Of a stretch of DNA of 64,000 nucleotides, positions 1 through 9,919 are shown piece after piece (the stretch's first letter is position 1; every line of letters starts with the position of its first letter). The notes below the pieces were generated by a model that worked only from the letters and a program-made list of their open reading frames with translations, searched no databases and was not told where the DNA came from. Origin of the DNA: Chitinophaga flava (lineage in GTDB: Bacteria; Bacteroidota; Bacteroidia; Chitinophagales; Chitinophagaceae); NCBI RefSeq assembly GCF_003308995.1, contig NZ_QFFJ01000002.1:1612001-1676000 (forward strand), given 5' to 3'. Position numbers and translations under genes: made by a program.

Positions 1-1308
1 AGAACTTGCGCCTCTTTTATCGAGGAAGAGAATCGGGATGTCTTTATTAATGCATAGTTCCTGATTGGTTTGTATATTATAAGAATAAAAGTTGTGGGTT
101 GATACTTTGTAGTATATTACATGTTTTTGATCTGGAGAAAAAGTAAATCTTAATACAGGTTTTGTACATTGATTGTCTATAATTGTTTTTTTACCGGTTT
201 TAATATTACAGATTCCAAAACTAAATCTTTTGTGTTCTAGTGAATTCAAATCAAATTCTATATTAGATGTATAAATGAAGTAGTTTAAATCATCTGTTCT
301 GAAGCTAAAGGGGTCAAGATTTTCTCCTTTATTTTGAAGCTTTCTTATAATACAGTCTTCAACATTAATGGCTGATAAGTAAGTTAGTGGCCTAAAGTTA
401 GGGATCGGTCCAAATGCCCCTTTAAATAAGCTGGATAAATATAAATCCCTATAGTTCCATATCTCTGGGTTGCTTGGTAAAGTGGAGGGTCTATTACGTT
501 CTGCCAGGTTAAACAAAATTAGTTTACTATCAGGGCTGAATCTCCAAGGGCCAGGCTCTATTAACAAAGTCGTGTCAATCTCATTGTTGATGGGGGGGAG
601 TAATTGTTTGGTGGTATTGCTATTGATTGAAAAGAGCCAAATAGACCTTTTTTGTTTTTCTCGCACGAAGAAGGCTATCTTCGACATGGTTTGGTCAAAA
701 ATAAACATTTCTGCACCAATACCTTTATATATATCCTGAGTCCTAAAATTCGCCAAATTAAGGTAGCTGACTGTTTCTGAGTTAGCATTTTCCGGAGTGC
801 TTTGTTTTAGAATAATCGACTTTTTATCCGGACTTAAGTAGTAGGCGATAACAGATGTGATTTTATGATTAATTTTACTATTTAAACTTTTAATAATTAA
901 GTTGTTGTTTTTTTCTTTATATATCAAAATATTTGTGTTTTCGAAAGGAATCAAACTATAGGGTCCTACAGTTGTTATTTTTTCTTCTTTTTGGTTGTCT
1001 AAATGAAAAATTATGAGTGTGTCGCCTCGTTTACCCGTAAATATTTTGCTGTCATCTGAAAAACTTTCGGTACTTAAGTTTTGAAATTTAATTTCCCATT
1101 TTTTTCCTGTTGATACTAGAGTTGTTGTGCTTTGACCTATTGGTTGATTTGTTATTTTATAAGAGACATATTCCCCATTGCTGGAAATGGATCCCCCCTC
1201 AACTTGAGGCCAGGTTTTATAAGCATATAAATCCAATGGGGGCTTTTGTGATTTTAGTTCCAAATGGAGTGAGATGAATGTTATGATTAAAATCGTGTAT
1301 TTTTTCAT
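1..1308 (-). CDS. S9-like secreted peptidase, N-terminal propeller part (partial)
   Basis: An open frame starts at the ATG at 1308 and runs off the left edge without a stop, so 436 residues are visible. Residues 1-21 are a signal peptide (MKKYTILIITFISLHLELKS). The mature part begins DLYAYKTWPQVEGGSIS and continues with repeated blade-like phrases such as LSPDKKSII and FSPDQKHVIYY, typical of the beta-propeller that precedes the alpha/beta-hydrolase domain in S9/prolyl-oligopeptidase proteins of Bacteroidota. The catalytic domain would lie outside the window, so peptidase activity is inferred from propeller style and from the SusCD-thioredoxin neighbours. It is the last visible gene of the 9.6-1 kb minus-strand locus, 170 bp after the thioredoxin-like gene. 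It is AT-rich like its neighbours. Another secreted propeller protein is possible. Confidence 0.6.
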   Translation of the reverse strand, partial: MKKYTILIITFISLHLELKSQKPPLDLYAYKTWPQVEGGSISSNGEYVSYKITNQPIGQSTTTLVSTGKKWEIKFQNLSTESFSDDSKIFTGKRGDTLIIFHLDNQKEEKITTVGPYSLIPFENTNILIYKEKNNNLIIKSLNSKINHKITSVIAYYLSPDKKSIILKQSTPENANSETVSYLNLANFRTQDIYKGIGAEMFIFDQTMSKIAFFVREKQKRSIWLFSINSNTTKQLLPPINNEIDTTLLIEPGPWRFSPDSKLILFNLAERNRPSTLPSNPEIWNYRDLYLSSLFKGAFGPIPNFRPLTYLSAINVEDCIIRKLQNKGENLDPFSFRTDDLNYFIYTSNIEFDLNSLEHKRFSFGICNIKTGKKTIIDNQCTKPVLRFTFSPDQKHVIYYKVSTHNFYSYNIQTNQELCINKDIPILFLDKRGASS

Positions 1309-1383
1309 ATAGCTATTTTTAACTTCTGAGAGGGCAACAAAAGTTAATATTTTTTATTTATTTTTTTAGGTGTTTTATTTACG

Positions 1384-1406
1384 TTACTGTAGTGTACTTA
1401 CAGTAA
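1384..1406. repeat. Small inverted repeat between thioredoxin-like gene and S9-like gene
   Basis: TTACTGTA (1384-1391) and TACAGTAA (1399-1406) are perfect 8-bp arms around a 7-base loop in the 170-bp gap. It could be a weak attenuator or an operator. There is no long T-run beside it, so a classical terminator is not supported. Confidence 0.35.
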
Positions 1407-1478
1407 TAAATACTTTCTTTTGATGAAAGATTGTAGCCTGTAATGAAGCAATGGCTCTGATTGGAAATACCTGGAATT

Positions 1479-2753
1479 TCATTCTAACCATGAAGGATCT
1501 TCCTTTTGCATTTTTTTAAGCCTGATTAGGAACGTTTTTTTTGCTTCCTGGTCATTACTTTTTTCTGCCATAGTTAAAGCTTTTTGCTCTGTTGCTATTG
1601 CAAGTTTTTTTTCTCCTGATTTATATAATATCGATGCATAAGTGTCTAATTGATCATAGTTATTTGGATTGCGATCTGTATCTTCTTTCATGCATTTCCC
1701 TGCTTGCTGTAATAGATTGGGATCATCGCAATGGAGAACAAATGTTTCCCAGAATATATTATTATCGAAAATTGTAAATCCTGATTTCTGAGTCTTTTCA
1801 ATTTGATATTTTGCAGCCTCATTCCAGTAATTGTTTTTTTTGTACCAGTTTATCTTGGAGTCTAAAACAGTACGATGTGCTATTCGAGAATCCCATTGTT
1901 TTGATATTTTGTACTCTATTTTATCCCAGTCTGGTTTTGTCGGTTGGCGGATGGAGTTTAGTTCGGGGGTAATCATATCTCTTTTAATATAGGCTTCAAG
2001 TATTCTGTCTGTAAATGAAGGAAATTTCAGTGCAGAATCAGTTTCTCTCTTATTTTGATATATATACTTTGTTAAAGAATCATTTATTGTATATAGCCTC
2101 GAGAAATTTTGGAATACAGGTAAGATATCAGCAGTAAGTATCGTTTTAAAGTCTCGTTTCTCAAGGTAACTATCCTTATACTTTTTCGCCACCCAATATG
2201 CTAAAGAATCATTTCTAAAGATAGTTAGATCAACAGCGAATTGTAACAGTTCTTTCTCTTTTAAAGAGTTGTTTTTTACGCTATTTAATCTTCCTGTGAA
2301 ATTATCGTTATGATCTAGAGCGATTTTACCATTCTTAATAAGTTGATCAGTTGATAAATATCCTTTAGTCCAGTGTGTCAGGTTTCCTGCTGTATCCCAG
2401 AATAAGAACAAAGGAGAAGCTGTAATTTTTAACTCTTCTTTTATTTTATTCATGAGTTGTGATTGCTTATAAGTAGAGTCATTGGTTGGAATGATTTGAA
2501 TTTTAATGGAAGTAAAATGAGCATTCATGTACTTTGCAACTGAGTCATTTGAATAAACTGATTGATCCATTTTTCCGCACGCATCGCAGGGAGGAGAAGA
2601 TACTTCCATGAATATTGATTTTTTTTCTTTTCGGGCAATGTTTGTTAGTTCATTAAAATTTAAACCATCTAAAAATTTAATGACGCTGTAATTCTGGGAG
2701 TTTGTATTGGTTGCAACCAGGAGATATGTTAAGAATAATATGCATGCTTTCAT
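1479..2753 (-). CDS. Thioredoxin-fold periplasmic protein
   Basis: A 424-residue protein with a signal peptide (residues 1-19) followed by a thioredoxin-like domain at about 25-150. The CxxC motif is C56-D-A-C59 in SSPPCDACGKM, and the cis-proline region is ITASPLFLF near residue 114. The remaining 270 residues are helical, and the last 80 resemble TPR-type packing (YDQLDTYASILYKSGEKKLAIATEQKAL). The fold suggests a periplasmic disulfide oxidoreductase or thiol sensor; partners are unknown. It lies 36 bp downstream of susD on the same strand. Thioredoxin-like proteins recur beside SusCD/peptidase loci in Chitinophagaceae, which suggests a role in processing or folding of the transported peptide or of the neighbouring peptidase. 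The gene is AT-rich. Confidence 0.75.
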   Translation of the reverse strand: MKACILFLTYLLVATNTNSQNYSVIKFLDGLNFNELTNIARKEKKSIFMEVSSPPCDACGKMDQSVYSNDSVAKYMNAHFTSIKIQIIPTNDSTYKQSQLMNKIKEELKITASPLFLFWDTAGNLTHWTKGYLSTDQLIKNGKIALDHNDNFTGRLNSVKNNSLKEKELLQFAVDLTIFRNDSLAYWVAKKYKDSYLEKRDFKTILTADILPVFQNFSRLYTINDSLTKYIYQNKRETDSALKFPSFTDRILEAYIKRDMITPELNSIRQPTKPDWDKIEYKISKQWDSRIAHRTVLDSKINWYKKNNYWNEAAKYQIEKTQKSGFTIFDNNIFWETFVLHCDDPNLLQQAGKCMKEDTDRNPNNYDQLDTYASILYKSGEKKLAIATEQKALTMAEKSNDQEAKKTFLIRLKKMQKEDPSWLE

Positions 2754-2789
2754 GACTGTTAATAGTTTTATTGTTACGAACTTATTGCC

Positions 2790-4238
2790 CTAGTACCCTG
2801 GATTTTGCACTAGTTTATTGTTTAGTAGGATTCCATCATTGGGTATAGGATATAGTGCTTTGTAAGATGCCCAGCTTCCTCCTTTGTACAGTTCTGCTTT
2901 TTGCATTTCAGTATCAATATTCCCTCCTCTCTTAAGATCTAACCAACGATGGCCCCATTCTGTGAATAGTTCTACTCTTCTTTCATGTGAGATAATCAAT
3001 CTCAGGTCATTGATGTTATTGGCTGTTGAAATTGAAAGCCCGGCTCTTTGCCGTATTACGTTTATGTCAGAAATTGACCCAGGAATATTATTTTGTTCTG
3101 CTCGCGCCTCTGCTCTTATTAAATACTGTTCAGCTAAGCGAAATACCACATTGTATTCTGTTACACTTGCTGTGGTACTGACATCTGCTTTGTATTTAGC
3201 GATATATGGGTAAGTAATGTTCCCTATTATTGTGATACCAATCCAATTAGATTTTCTTAGGTCTCCTACTTCGAAGCTATTTATTAGGAGAGGGGAGGCG
3301 TAAAATAATTTTAGGTTATTGTCAGGACCTTTAGGCATTAAAAATACATTGGCCTCGTTAGTGTTATACCCAGTCTTTACGGGTTGAAGGGCCCATATGG
3401 TCTCTTTGCTGTTTTTTAAGAATACTTCATTTAAGGGTAAAATTTTGTACAAATTGTTTGCGTTAATTACTGTAGTGGCCGCAGATTCAGCTGCAGAATA
3501 ATTTTTCCTGAACAGCTCGACGCGGGCTAATAAAGCGAGGGCGGCAAATTTATTTGGCCGTACTCGCTCTGTTGTTGTATTGAGGATACTACCGTCAATA
3601 TAGTTTTCGTTTAGTTGGGATATTGCTTGCTGTAGATCTGATGCTATTTGGTTGTATACCGTATTTACAGGGCTGCGTTCCAAAGTACTATTAATCTGGT
3701 AGGGGGTAGTCAGTGCTAATGGAGTGTCTCCGATTAGATTTACCAGATAGAAATAATAAAGAGCTCGTAGAAAAAATGCTTCACCCAATAACCTTGTTTT
3801 TACAGTTGAAGTGAGGGCCGTAGATTTTGTTAGCCCCTCAATTGCTGCGTTAATTGTATATAGTCTCGGGTAGAAATTACTGAAATAATCTCCATTCCCA
3901 AATAATTTTGTGTTTGTGTTATTCGCATCTAAAATGTTTCTATAATAGGCCAAGTAACTCAAGTTAGTAAGATCATATAAAACAAGATTGTCTGCAGATA
4001 ACTCTGTAAGTAGTGAAATTGATGTTATTCCTCCGGCGTTGAAGTCAGAGTTCATCATTTGGGCATATAATCCTGTTAATACTGCTGCTGCTGTATAATC
4101 TGACTGATATACATTTTCGCTGCTGATGCTTGTCGGGGAAGTCCCGACGTCTAAAAATTTTTTACAACTTGTAAGTCCCAAGATAGAAAATACCCCAATG
4201 GTAAGGTATAGATATGTTAAGTGATTATTTCGTTTCAT
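2790..4238 (-). CDS. RagB/SusD family nutrient-binding lipoprotein
   Basis: A 482-residue outer-membrane lipoprotein with lipobox LTSC (Cys25) and the usual following KKFLDVG. The helical SusD fold is shown by the N-terminal YQSDYTAAAVLTGLYAQM region, the central FFLRALYYFYLVNLIGDTPL motif, the RAEARAEQNN stretch and the C-terminal HERRVELFTEWGHRWLDLKRGG motif, all family signatures. SusD proteins cap the SusC channel and bind the substrate. It starts 11 bp after the susC stop, so the two genes are one transcript. The substrate cannot be read from sequence. The companion thioredoxin and peptidase genes and the absence of glycoside hydrolases favour peptides over glycans. Confidence 0.93.
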   Translation of the reverse strand: MKRNNHLTYLYLTIGVFSILGLTSCKKFLDVGTSPTSISSENVYQSDYTAAAVLTGLYAQMMNSDFNAGGITSISLLTELSADNLVLYDLTNLSYLAYYRNILDANNTNTKLFGNGDYFSNFYPRLYTINAAIEGLTKSTALTSTVKTRLLGEAFFLRALYYFYLVNLIGDTPLALTTPYQINSTLERSPVNTVYNQIASDLQQAISQLNENYIDGSILNTTTERVRPNKFAALALLARVELFRKNYSAAESAATTVINANNLYKILPLNEVFLKNSKETIWALQPVKTGYNTNEANVFLMPKGPDNNLKLFYASPLLINSFEVGDLRKSNWIGITIIGNITYPYIAKYKADVSTTASVTEYNVVFRLAEQYLIRAEARAEQNNIPGSISDINVIRQRAGLSISTANNINDLRLIISHERRVELFTEWGHRWLDLKRGGNIDTEMQKAELYKGGSWASYKALYPIPNDGILLNNKLVQNPGY

Positions 4239-4249
4239 TTTTTTTTTTT

Positions 4250-7200
4250 TTAAAGATCAATATGCGCTCCTATGGTAATTGTCCGAAGTGGTGGTATTGA
4301 GTTAATATTCTGGCTTTCCGGGTCAATTCCGAAGTAGTTGGTGATTGTGAACAGATTTTGTCCTTGTATAAAAAGCCTCATTGAGCTTATTTTGATTGTT
4401 TGCAACCATTTAGGATCTAATTCATAGGTTATTGACGCGTTTTTTAGTCTGATAAATGACGCATCTGCGTATTGTGCTTCGCTGCTAAATAGCGCGTTGT
4501 ATGCAGTGTAACTGTCGGCTGTGGTGGAGGCCTTTTGGTATATAGCATTGTCTCCAGGAGACTTCCAGCGGTTATTGTCTATGATGGTTGGTATATTTGC
4601 CATTTGGCCTGGTACTGTGCCTGTTAAGGTCATTTTGGAGCTGATACCAGTTTGTTTGACAAATTGAAAGAAGATGTTAATGGTAAACCTTTTTACACTT
4701 ATTTCATTGGTGAATCCACCGTAATATTTGGGATTAATATCAACTAGTTTTGTTCGGTCGGTGGCTAAATTCGGTGCTGAGGTTTTCTTGCCGTCAATTG
4801 TTAAGTATTCATAAAGTCCGGTTTGATTATTAACTCCTACAAACGGATAAACTTTTTGAATGTTAATTGGTTGGCCTACTACATATAAATTAGCAAGAGT
4901 TGTATTTTTGAGATCGTCAAAGCGCAGAAGTTTGTTTCTGTTTATAGTGAAATTTAGGTTTGTGTTCCATTGTATTTTACTTGTTTTAATTAGGCTAGCT
5001 TCGATTTGGAGTTCGGTACCAGAATTTTGGATGGTAGCGTTAACATTACGATTTATGCTTGCAAATCCGGTAAGATACCCAAGCGGATAATATATTAATT
5101 GATTGTTTGACCTGTTTCTGTAATAATTAGCATTGAGTATGATTCGGTTGTTTAATATGCCAAGATCAATTCCAATATTTGCTTTCTTTGTTAATTCCCA
5201 TTGTAAATTGGGGTTTGAATGCCCTGAGGGCTGAATTCCCACAGTTTGTTGATAAGGTATATTGGTTGGTATGTTATTGTATAATGTTAAGTATTGATAA
5301 TCTCCAATTTGATCATTTCCAGTTGTCCCATAAGAGAGTCTCAATTTTCCAAAACTTAAGAAGTTTAAGGTGTTTTTAATAAAATTTTCATCAGTGAATA
5401 CCCAGGCTCCTGCAATGGAATAAAAGTTTGCGAATCGGTTAGCCGGGCCAAATCTACTGCTTCCATCCCTTCTTCCAGCTAGCGTAAGCAGGTATTTGTT
5501 GTGATAGTTGTAATTAATTCTGCTAAAAATGGCGTTATACCTATATGTAGATTGTAATAGTGTTGGAATTGACAAAACCGGGGCTGATTGAAGGTTACCT
5601 AGCTGAGCATCATTTGCAAAGCCTGTACCGGTGATTGCGAGCGCGTAGCTTTTTACTTGCTGAAATGAGCTACCAGCTAGAATTGCAAAATTCCCAAAAG
5701 CGAAATCCTTCCTATAACTTATCTGTGGTTCACTAATCCAACTGCTTATTGATTTATCTGCATTCTTTGCGTTTCTTAGATTAACGGTCATCAGATTTGG
5801 GCTAAATGATGCTTGGGGTGTTATACTTGTTTCGTTTGTTTGTAGATAGTTATATCCAAATGTGCTCTTTACTTCCAGACCAGGTAACAATGAATAGGTG
5901 ATATCTGCGTTTCCAATTAAGTTATTACTACTTCCTTTATATTTTCTTAGCAGGAATGCTAATGGATTGAGGTAAACTCCTGAGAAACTATACATGTTTG
6001 TGTTAGCTATGGGAGCCCAATTCAATGTTCCATCACCGTTGTAAAGTGCAGGGGCATTGGGAGGGAGCGAAAGGGAAGTGCTCATTAGATCTACCAGTGG
6101 TAATGTGGTGTTATCCTGTAGGTAAGTTGCAGCGATATTAAGTTTGAGTTTTTTATTGTAATGATTAATGTTGATGTGTGCATTGGCCTTGCTATTATTT
6201 AGATCTCCTGGGAATACTGTTGTTTCTTTCGCATATCCACCTCCGACAAGAAACTGAGTGTTGGGTGAGCCACCAGAGCAGGATACTTGTAAATTGGTAA
6301 ATCCCGCAGTCTTGCCAATCAATTCTTTTTGCCAATCTGTATTCCTTGTTGAATCCCAGGTGCCATTTATGTCATAATCAGTCGCAGTGATGGGGGAGTT
6401 ATCATTTTTTTTCCCTTCGAGCCGAAGTGCTATGTAATCTTTTGTGTCCATTAGATGTAATCTTCTCGGTGCTTTGGACCAACCTGTTTGTAAGTCAAAA
6501 TTAACCCTCGCCATACCTGATTTTCCTTTCTTGGTTGTAATAAGAATAGCTCCATTGGCAGCTCTTGATCCATAGATCGCGGTGGCATCGGCATCTTTTA
6601 GTACAGTAATACTTTCTATGTCATTGGGATTAATGTAACTTAACGGACTGGCACCACCTGCTAATACAAACGACAGATTAGGAGATAAGCTTTGAGCACT
6701 ATATGGCACTCCATCTACTACATAGAATGGAGCGGTACCTTTTTGCAGGCTATTAGTACCTTGAATACTAACAATTGGACTTGATCCTGGGATTCCATTC
6801 TTCTGTTGAATGAAGAGCCCAGCTACTCTACCTTCAAGTGCAAGCAATGGATTCAATACTGGCTGCCTCTCAATCGTCTCCGCTGTTACAGTAGCAATAC
6901 TCCCTGTACTCGTCCTCTTTGTCGTCGTTCCATACGCAATTACCTGCACCTGGTCCAATGATGTATTCAGCTGTTGTAAAACCACATCAATATCTCCCTG
7001 AGAAGCTTTGATCTCCTTCGTCAGATAACCGATATAACTAAATATCAGAGTCGCTGCCGCATTGGTTTTGAGAATGTAGTTACCGTCTGCATTGGTCACG
7101 GTGCCCACGCTGCCGCCTTTCACCCTGATACTAACGCCTACTAATGGTTGTCCTTTATCATCCTTAACCTTGCCTTGTATATGGACTACCTTTAGTGAGT

Positions 7201-7636
7201 CTGGTCCACCGTTGTTGAAGGTGAGGAAATCAGCGGCAGAGAGGTTATCACGTTTACGGGTGACAACAATAACTTTATTCTCTATAGTATAGGAGAAGGG
7301 CTGGTTCTCGAAGACTTTTTCGAGGGCAGCGGTGATGGAAGCTTCCGTGAGGTCGAGGTTGACCGGCTTGGAGTCGCGGAGGTTATCCGATTCTACGAAG
7401 AAGGAGTAACCGCTTTGTTTGCGGATGGACTGTAATACATCCCGGAGCGGTGTATTGCTGGCGGTAAGGGATATCCGCTGGGAGTATACGCTGGCGGCCA
7501 CCTGGAAGTTGAATAAAAACAGTAATGCGATTATTTTCATAGTCACTATGATTTTTAGAGCGTGACGGCTCAGCGGGGAGGGGATTTTCCGCAAAGAAAA
7601 AACCATTCCCACCTTGATGGGTACATTATAATCCAT
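4250..7636 (-). CDS. SusC/RagA TonB-dependent transporter with STN signalling domain
   Basis: A 1128-residue outer-membrane transporter. Order of parts: signal/membrane segment (about 33-51, with an internal Met33 as alternative start), STN domain (about 55-125, LTASNTPLRDVLQSIRKQSG), carboxypeptidase-regulatory-like domain (about 152-230, VHIQGKVKDDKGQPLVGVS), plug (about 235-370, with FYVVDGVPY and the DADATAIYGSRAANG motif), then the barrel ending in TITIGAHIDL. The STN domain is the part that contacts a FecR anti-sigma factor, and sigma and fecR genes lie just upstream, so transport is probably coupled to transcription. Odd: bases coding for the STN and carboxypeptidase-like domains are GC-rich, whereas the plug end and barrel are AT-rich like susD. 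Confidence 0.95.
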   Translation of the reverse strand: MDYNVPIKVGMVFSLRKIPSPLSRHALKIIVTMKIIALLFLFNFQVAASVYSQRISLTASNTPLRDVLQSIRKQSGYSFFVESDNLRDSKPVNLDLTEASITAALEKVFENQPFSYTIENKVIVVTRKRDNLSAADFLTFNNGGPDSLKVVHIQGKVKDDKGQPLVGVSIRVKGGSVGTVTNADGNYILKTNAAATLIFSYIGYLTKEIKASQGDIDVVLQQLNTSLDQVQVIAYGTTTKRTSTGSIATVTAETIERQPVLNPLLALEGRVAGLFIQQKNGIPGSSPIVSIQGTNSLQKGTAPFYVVDGVPYSAQSLSPNLSFVLAGGASPLSYINPNDIESITVLKDADATAIYGSRAANGAILITTKKGKSGMARVNFDLQTGWSKAPRRLHLMDTKDYIALRLEGKKNDNSPITATDYDINGTWDSTRNTDWQKELIGKTAGFTNLQVSCSGGSPNTQFLVGGGYAKETTVFPGDLNNSKANAHININHYNKKLKLNIAATYLQDNTTLPLVDLMSTSLSLPPNAPALYNGDGTLNWAPIANTNMYSFSGVYLNPLAFLLRKYKGSSNNLIGNADITYSLLPGLEVKSTFGYNYLQTNETSITPQASFSPNLMTVNLRNAKNADKSISSWISEPQISYRKDFAFGNFAILAGSSFQQVKSYALAITGTGFANDAQLGNLQSAPVLSIPTLLQSTYRYNAIFSRINYNYHNKYLLTLAGRRDGSSRFGPANRFANFYSIAGAWVFTDENFIKNTLNFLSFGKLRLSYGTTGNDQIGDYQYLTLYNNIPTNIPYQQTVGIQPSGHSNPNLQWELTKKANIGIDLGILNNRIILNANYYRNRSNNQLIYYPLGYLTGFASINRNVNATIQNSGTELQIEASLIKTSKIQWNTNLNFTINRNKLLRFDDLKNTTLANLYVVGQPINIQKVYPFVGVNNQTGLYEYLTIDGKKTSAPNLATDRTKLVDINPKYYGGFTNEISVKRFTINIFFQFVKQTGISSKMTLTGTVPGQMANIPTIIDNNRWKSPGDNAIYQKASTTADSYTAYNALFSSEAQYADASFIRLKNASITYELDPKWLQTIKISSMRLFIQGQNLFTITNYFGIDPESQNINSIPPLRTITIGAHIDL

Positions 7637-7786
7637 ATCTTTGTGAGGTTGAAGGTTATAAGATGATTGTTACGAGCAAGATTTTTATAAAGTTTGACCG
7701 TACCGGCAGTGTTCCCGCACTTCCGGTTTTTTTGTGTTTAGATCGTTCTGTGCTGTATTAGATTTTTGACTGTTAATACTGGTTGA

Positions 7787-8899
7787 TTATTGAACGGTGA
7801 CCTTCCTTCCGTCAATCCTGAACTTGAGTTTACTGCTCACTTCAATAATTCTGATTACTTGCAGGAGGTTAAGGCTCCTGGGAATTTCGGCGTCGAATCT
7901 TCTATTGGGAAGGTTGCTGTCGGAAAAGTCCACATCATACCATCTGCCAATCTGTTTTAGAACTTCTTTTATCGGGGTTCCGTTGAACACAAACAGACCA
8001 TCTTTCCAGGCTGTCGCATCATCGGTGTCTACTTCCTTCACTTCGAATTTGTTCTCTGTAAGGATAGCTTGCTGACCAGGCTTAAGCGGGCGGGTCGCGG
8101 ATGAATGGAGCGGGGATATTTCTACGCTGCCCTCTGCAAGTGTAGTAATATCAGGCTGGTTTAGATAGCAGCATACATTGAAATGTGTGCCGGTCACCTT
8201 AATGTTTTGTTTTTGGCTGGAGACTACAAAAGGTTGCTGACGATTCTTGGCCACTTCAAAATAAGCTTCACCATTTAATTGGACCCGGCGTATAGACCTT
8301 GTAAAAGGTACAGGGAAAGTGATACTGCTCTCAGCGTTTAGAAAAACCCTGCTGCCATCTGGAAGGACCACCTGGTACTGACCGCCCCGCGGGGTGGTAA
8401 TCGTATTGTACACAGGCTGGTCTTCCGATAGTTTTAATGGTTGCCTGGTGGTGATATAATAATTCAATGATCCTTTTTTGTTCTTTTGTGCAGTAATGCC
8501 TGGAGCGGCATTAATAGCATCTCCTGCTTCATCAAGGTTAATCCTGCTTCCATCGGAAAGGGTAAGGGTAGCTTTGTTGCTGCCTGGCCGTATTGCGGCC
8601 ATCAGCTTCTCCTGTACAGGGACCCGGGTATGTTGCTGCATGTACCTCGTATAGGATAATACTGACATAAAAACAATTGCAGCGGCCATCAGATACCAGG
8701 CGTCCGGTGATTTACCATTGCCTATCTTCAGCTTATGCCAGATCTCTTTCTTGATCCGGGAGTAATCCACATTATATGCTACTGGTTCCTGCTGCCGGCA
8801 AAGCTCAAGGTACCAGTCTTCTACCAGCGCCTTTTCTTCAGGTGTGCAATCACCCCGCTCTACACGATCTAATAAATCCTTGGTTTCCTGGTCGCTCAT
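7787..8899 (-). CDS. FecR-type anti-sigma factor
   Basis: A 370-residue inner-membrane protein. A cytoplasmic N-terminus (LLDRVERGDCTPEEKALVEDW) is followed by one membrane span at about 67-84, the FecR domain (about 165-260: ITTPRGGQYQVVLPDGSRVFLN, with GEAYFEV) and the C-terminal DUF4974-like module (about 298-370). FecR proteins hold the ECF sigma factor and release it when the STN domain of the partner transporter reports substrate. It lies between the sigma gene (199 bp upstream) and susC (150 bp downstream), all on the minus strand, which is the canonical order. Start ATG at 8899; no competing start. Confidence 0.93.
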   Translation of the reverse strand: MSDQETKDLLDRVERGDCTPEEKALVEDWYLELCRQQEPVAYNVDYSRIKKEIWHKLKIGNGKSPDAWYLMAAAIVFMSVLSYTRYMQQHTRVPVQEKLMAAIRPGSNKATLTLSDGSRINLDEAGDAINAAPGITAQKNKKGSLNYYITTRQPLKLSEDQPVYNTITTPRGGQYQVVLPDGSRVFLNAESSITFPVPFTRSIRRVQLNGEAYFEVAKNRQQPFVVSSQKQNIKVTGTHFNVCCYLNQPDITTLAEGSVEISPLHSSATRPLKPGQQAILTENKFEVKEVDTDDATAWKDGLFVFNGTPIKEVLKQIGRWYDVDFSDSNLPNRRFDAEIPRSLNLLQVIRIIEVSSKLKFRIDGRKVTVQ

Positions 8900-9098
8900 A
8901 CAACGTTTAAGTTAGATGGTATACATTCACATTGTTTCATCTCAACAACTGGGATTCGATTTATCTTTTTATTTTTGCATTCTCTCACTTATACTTATAC
9001 TACACGCATGTTAAAGGACGGTTGTACTTAAATTATCAAATCTTTAACTTTTTCGGCTTAATGCATTTTTTATTTACAATTGGTTCGGAAATTCCCGC

Positions 9099-9641
9099 CT
9101 AGAAGTAACTGAGCTTCGTACGAAGAATACGGATTGCATTATGAATCTGCTTACGCACCGTCTCTGTGGAAGTACGCGTTTGCTCCGCAATCGTTTTATA
9201 ATCGAAATGCTGCTTACGGCTCAATTCAAATGTTAGTCGCATCCGTTCAGGCAACCTGGATATCTCTGTCTCAATAAGCCGCTGCAATTCCCGCTCCCGT
9301 ACCTGATTGTCCGTACAATCAGCTACCGGCGTATGTGTGCGCAACGATGCCAGGTATTTCTCCCGCACCTTCCCCCGCCGGTAATCATTAATGATCCGGT
9401 TCCGGATAGTCGTATATAATAATAGACGAAGCGGAATCGTTTCCTGAATATTCCCATGACGGATCAGCGAATGAAATGTCTCCTGGACCACGTCCTGAGA
9501 AGCATATTCATCGTGCAGCATCCGTAGCGCATGCCGGTATAATATGGCCCAATAACGATTGTAGATCTCATTAAAACAACCAACATTGCCCTTGTTATAA
9601 CCGGCAACCAAATCACTATCACTTAATTCTGTGTACGTCAT
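9099..9641 (-). CDS. ECF RNA polymerase sigma factor (Bacteroidota SusCD type)
   Basis: A 180-residue ECF sigma factor. Region 2 is seen in DVVQETFHSLIRHG and region 4 in LPERMRLTFELSRKQHFDYKTIAEQ followed by the helix TSTETVRKQIHNAI. The open frame extends upstream to a GTG at 9686, but the ATG at 9641 gives the standard start MTYTELSDSDLV, so I place it there. With the downstream fecR and susC genes it forms a cell-surface signalling unit that should activate the transport operon when substrate is bound. No recognisable -7 box was found upstream. Confidence 0.92.
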   Translation of the reverse strand: MTYTELSDSDLVAGYNKGNVGCFNEIYNRYWAILYRHALRMLHDEYASQDVVQETFHSLIRHGNIQETIPLRLLLYTTIRNRIINDYRRGKVREKYLASLRTHTPVADCTDNQVRERELQRLIETEISRLPERMRLTFELSRKQHFDYKTIAEQTRTSTETVRKQIHNAIRILRTKLSYF

Positions 9642-9867
9642 ATCAAGAAAATAGTTTGGTGGCAGGAATAAATTTTTGAGTGCCACTTTAACCTAGGAAC
9701 GTGTACCAAAATTGCGCGGTTGTAAGGCAATTGTTAATCCGAAGGAGAGGGGAGGTTTATTAATAAACTATAAATGAGGGAAAAAGCAGGCTAACAAAAA
9801 CAGAATTGGCCACCATGGCCGACAAATAAAAATTACCAATCAACGTTATCCTCCGGCGGGCTACAGA

Positions 9868-9883
9868 TTTTTGTTAACAAAAA
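9868..9883. promoter_or_regulatory. Perfect 16-bp palindrome
   Basis: TTTTTGTTAACAAAAA reads the same on both strands. It lies 37 bp past the end of the reductase pseudogene, in the gap before the sigma gene. It may be a leftover terminator or an operator; nothing decides between them. Confidence 0.3.
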
Positions 9884-9919
9884 GAGGAACCAGATCTCGC
9901 CCGACCTAAAAGTTTGCAT

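Noticed and set aside
470..739. Plus-strand frame of 89 codons
   Set aside because: Antisense to the S9-like gene, which has a signal peptide and continuous propeller-like sequence through this region.
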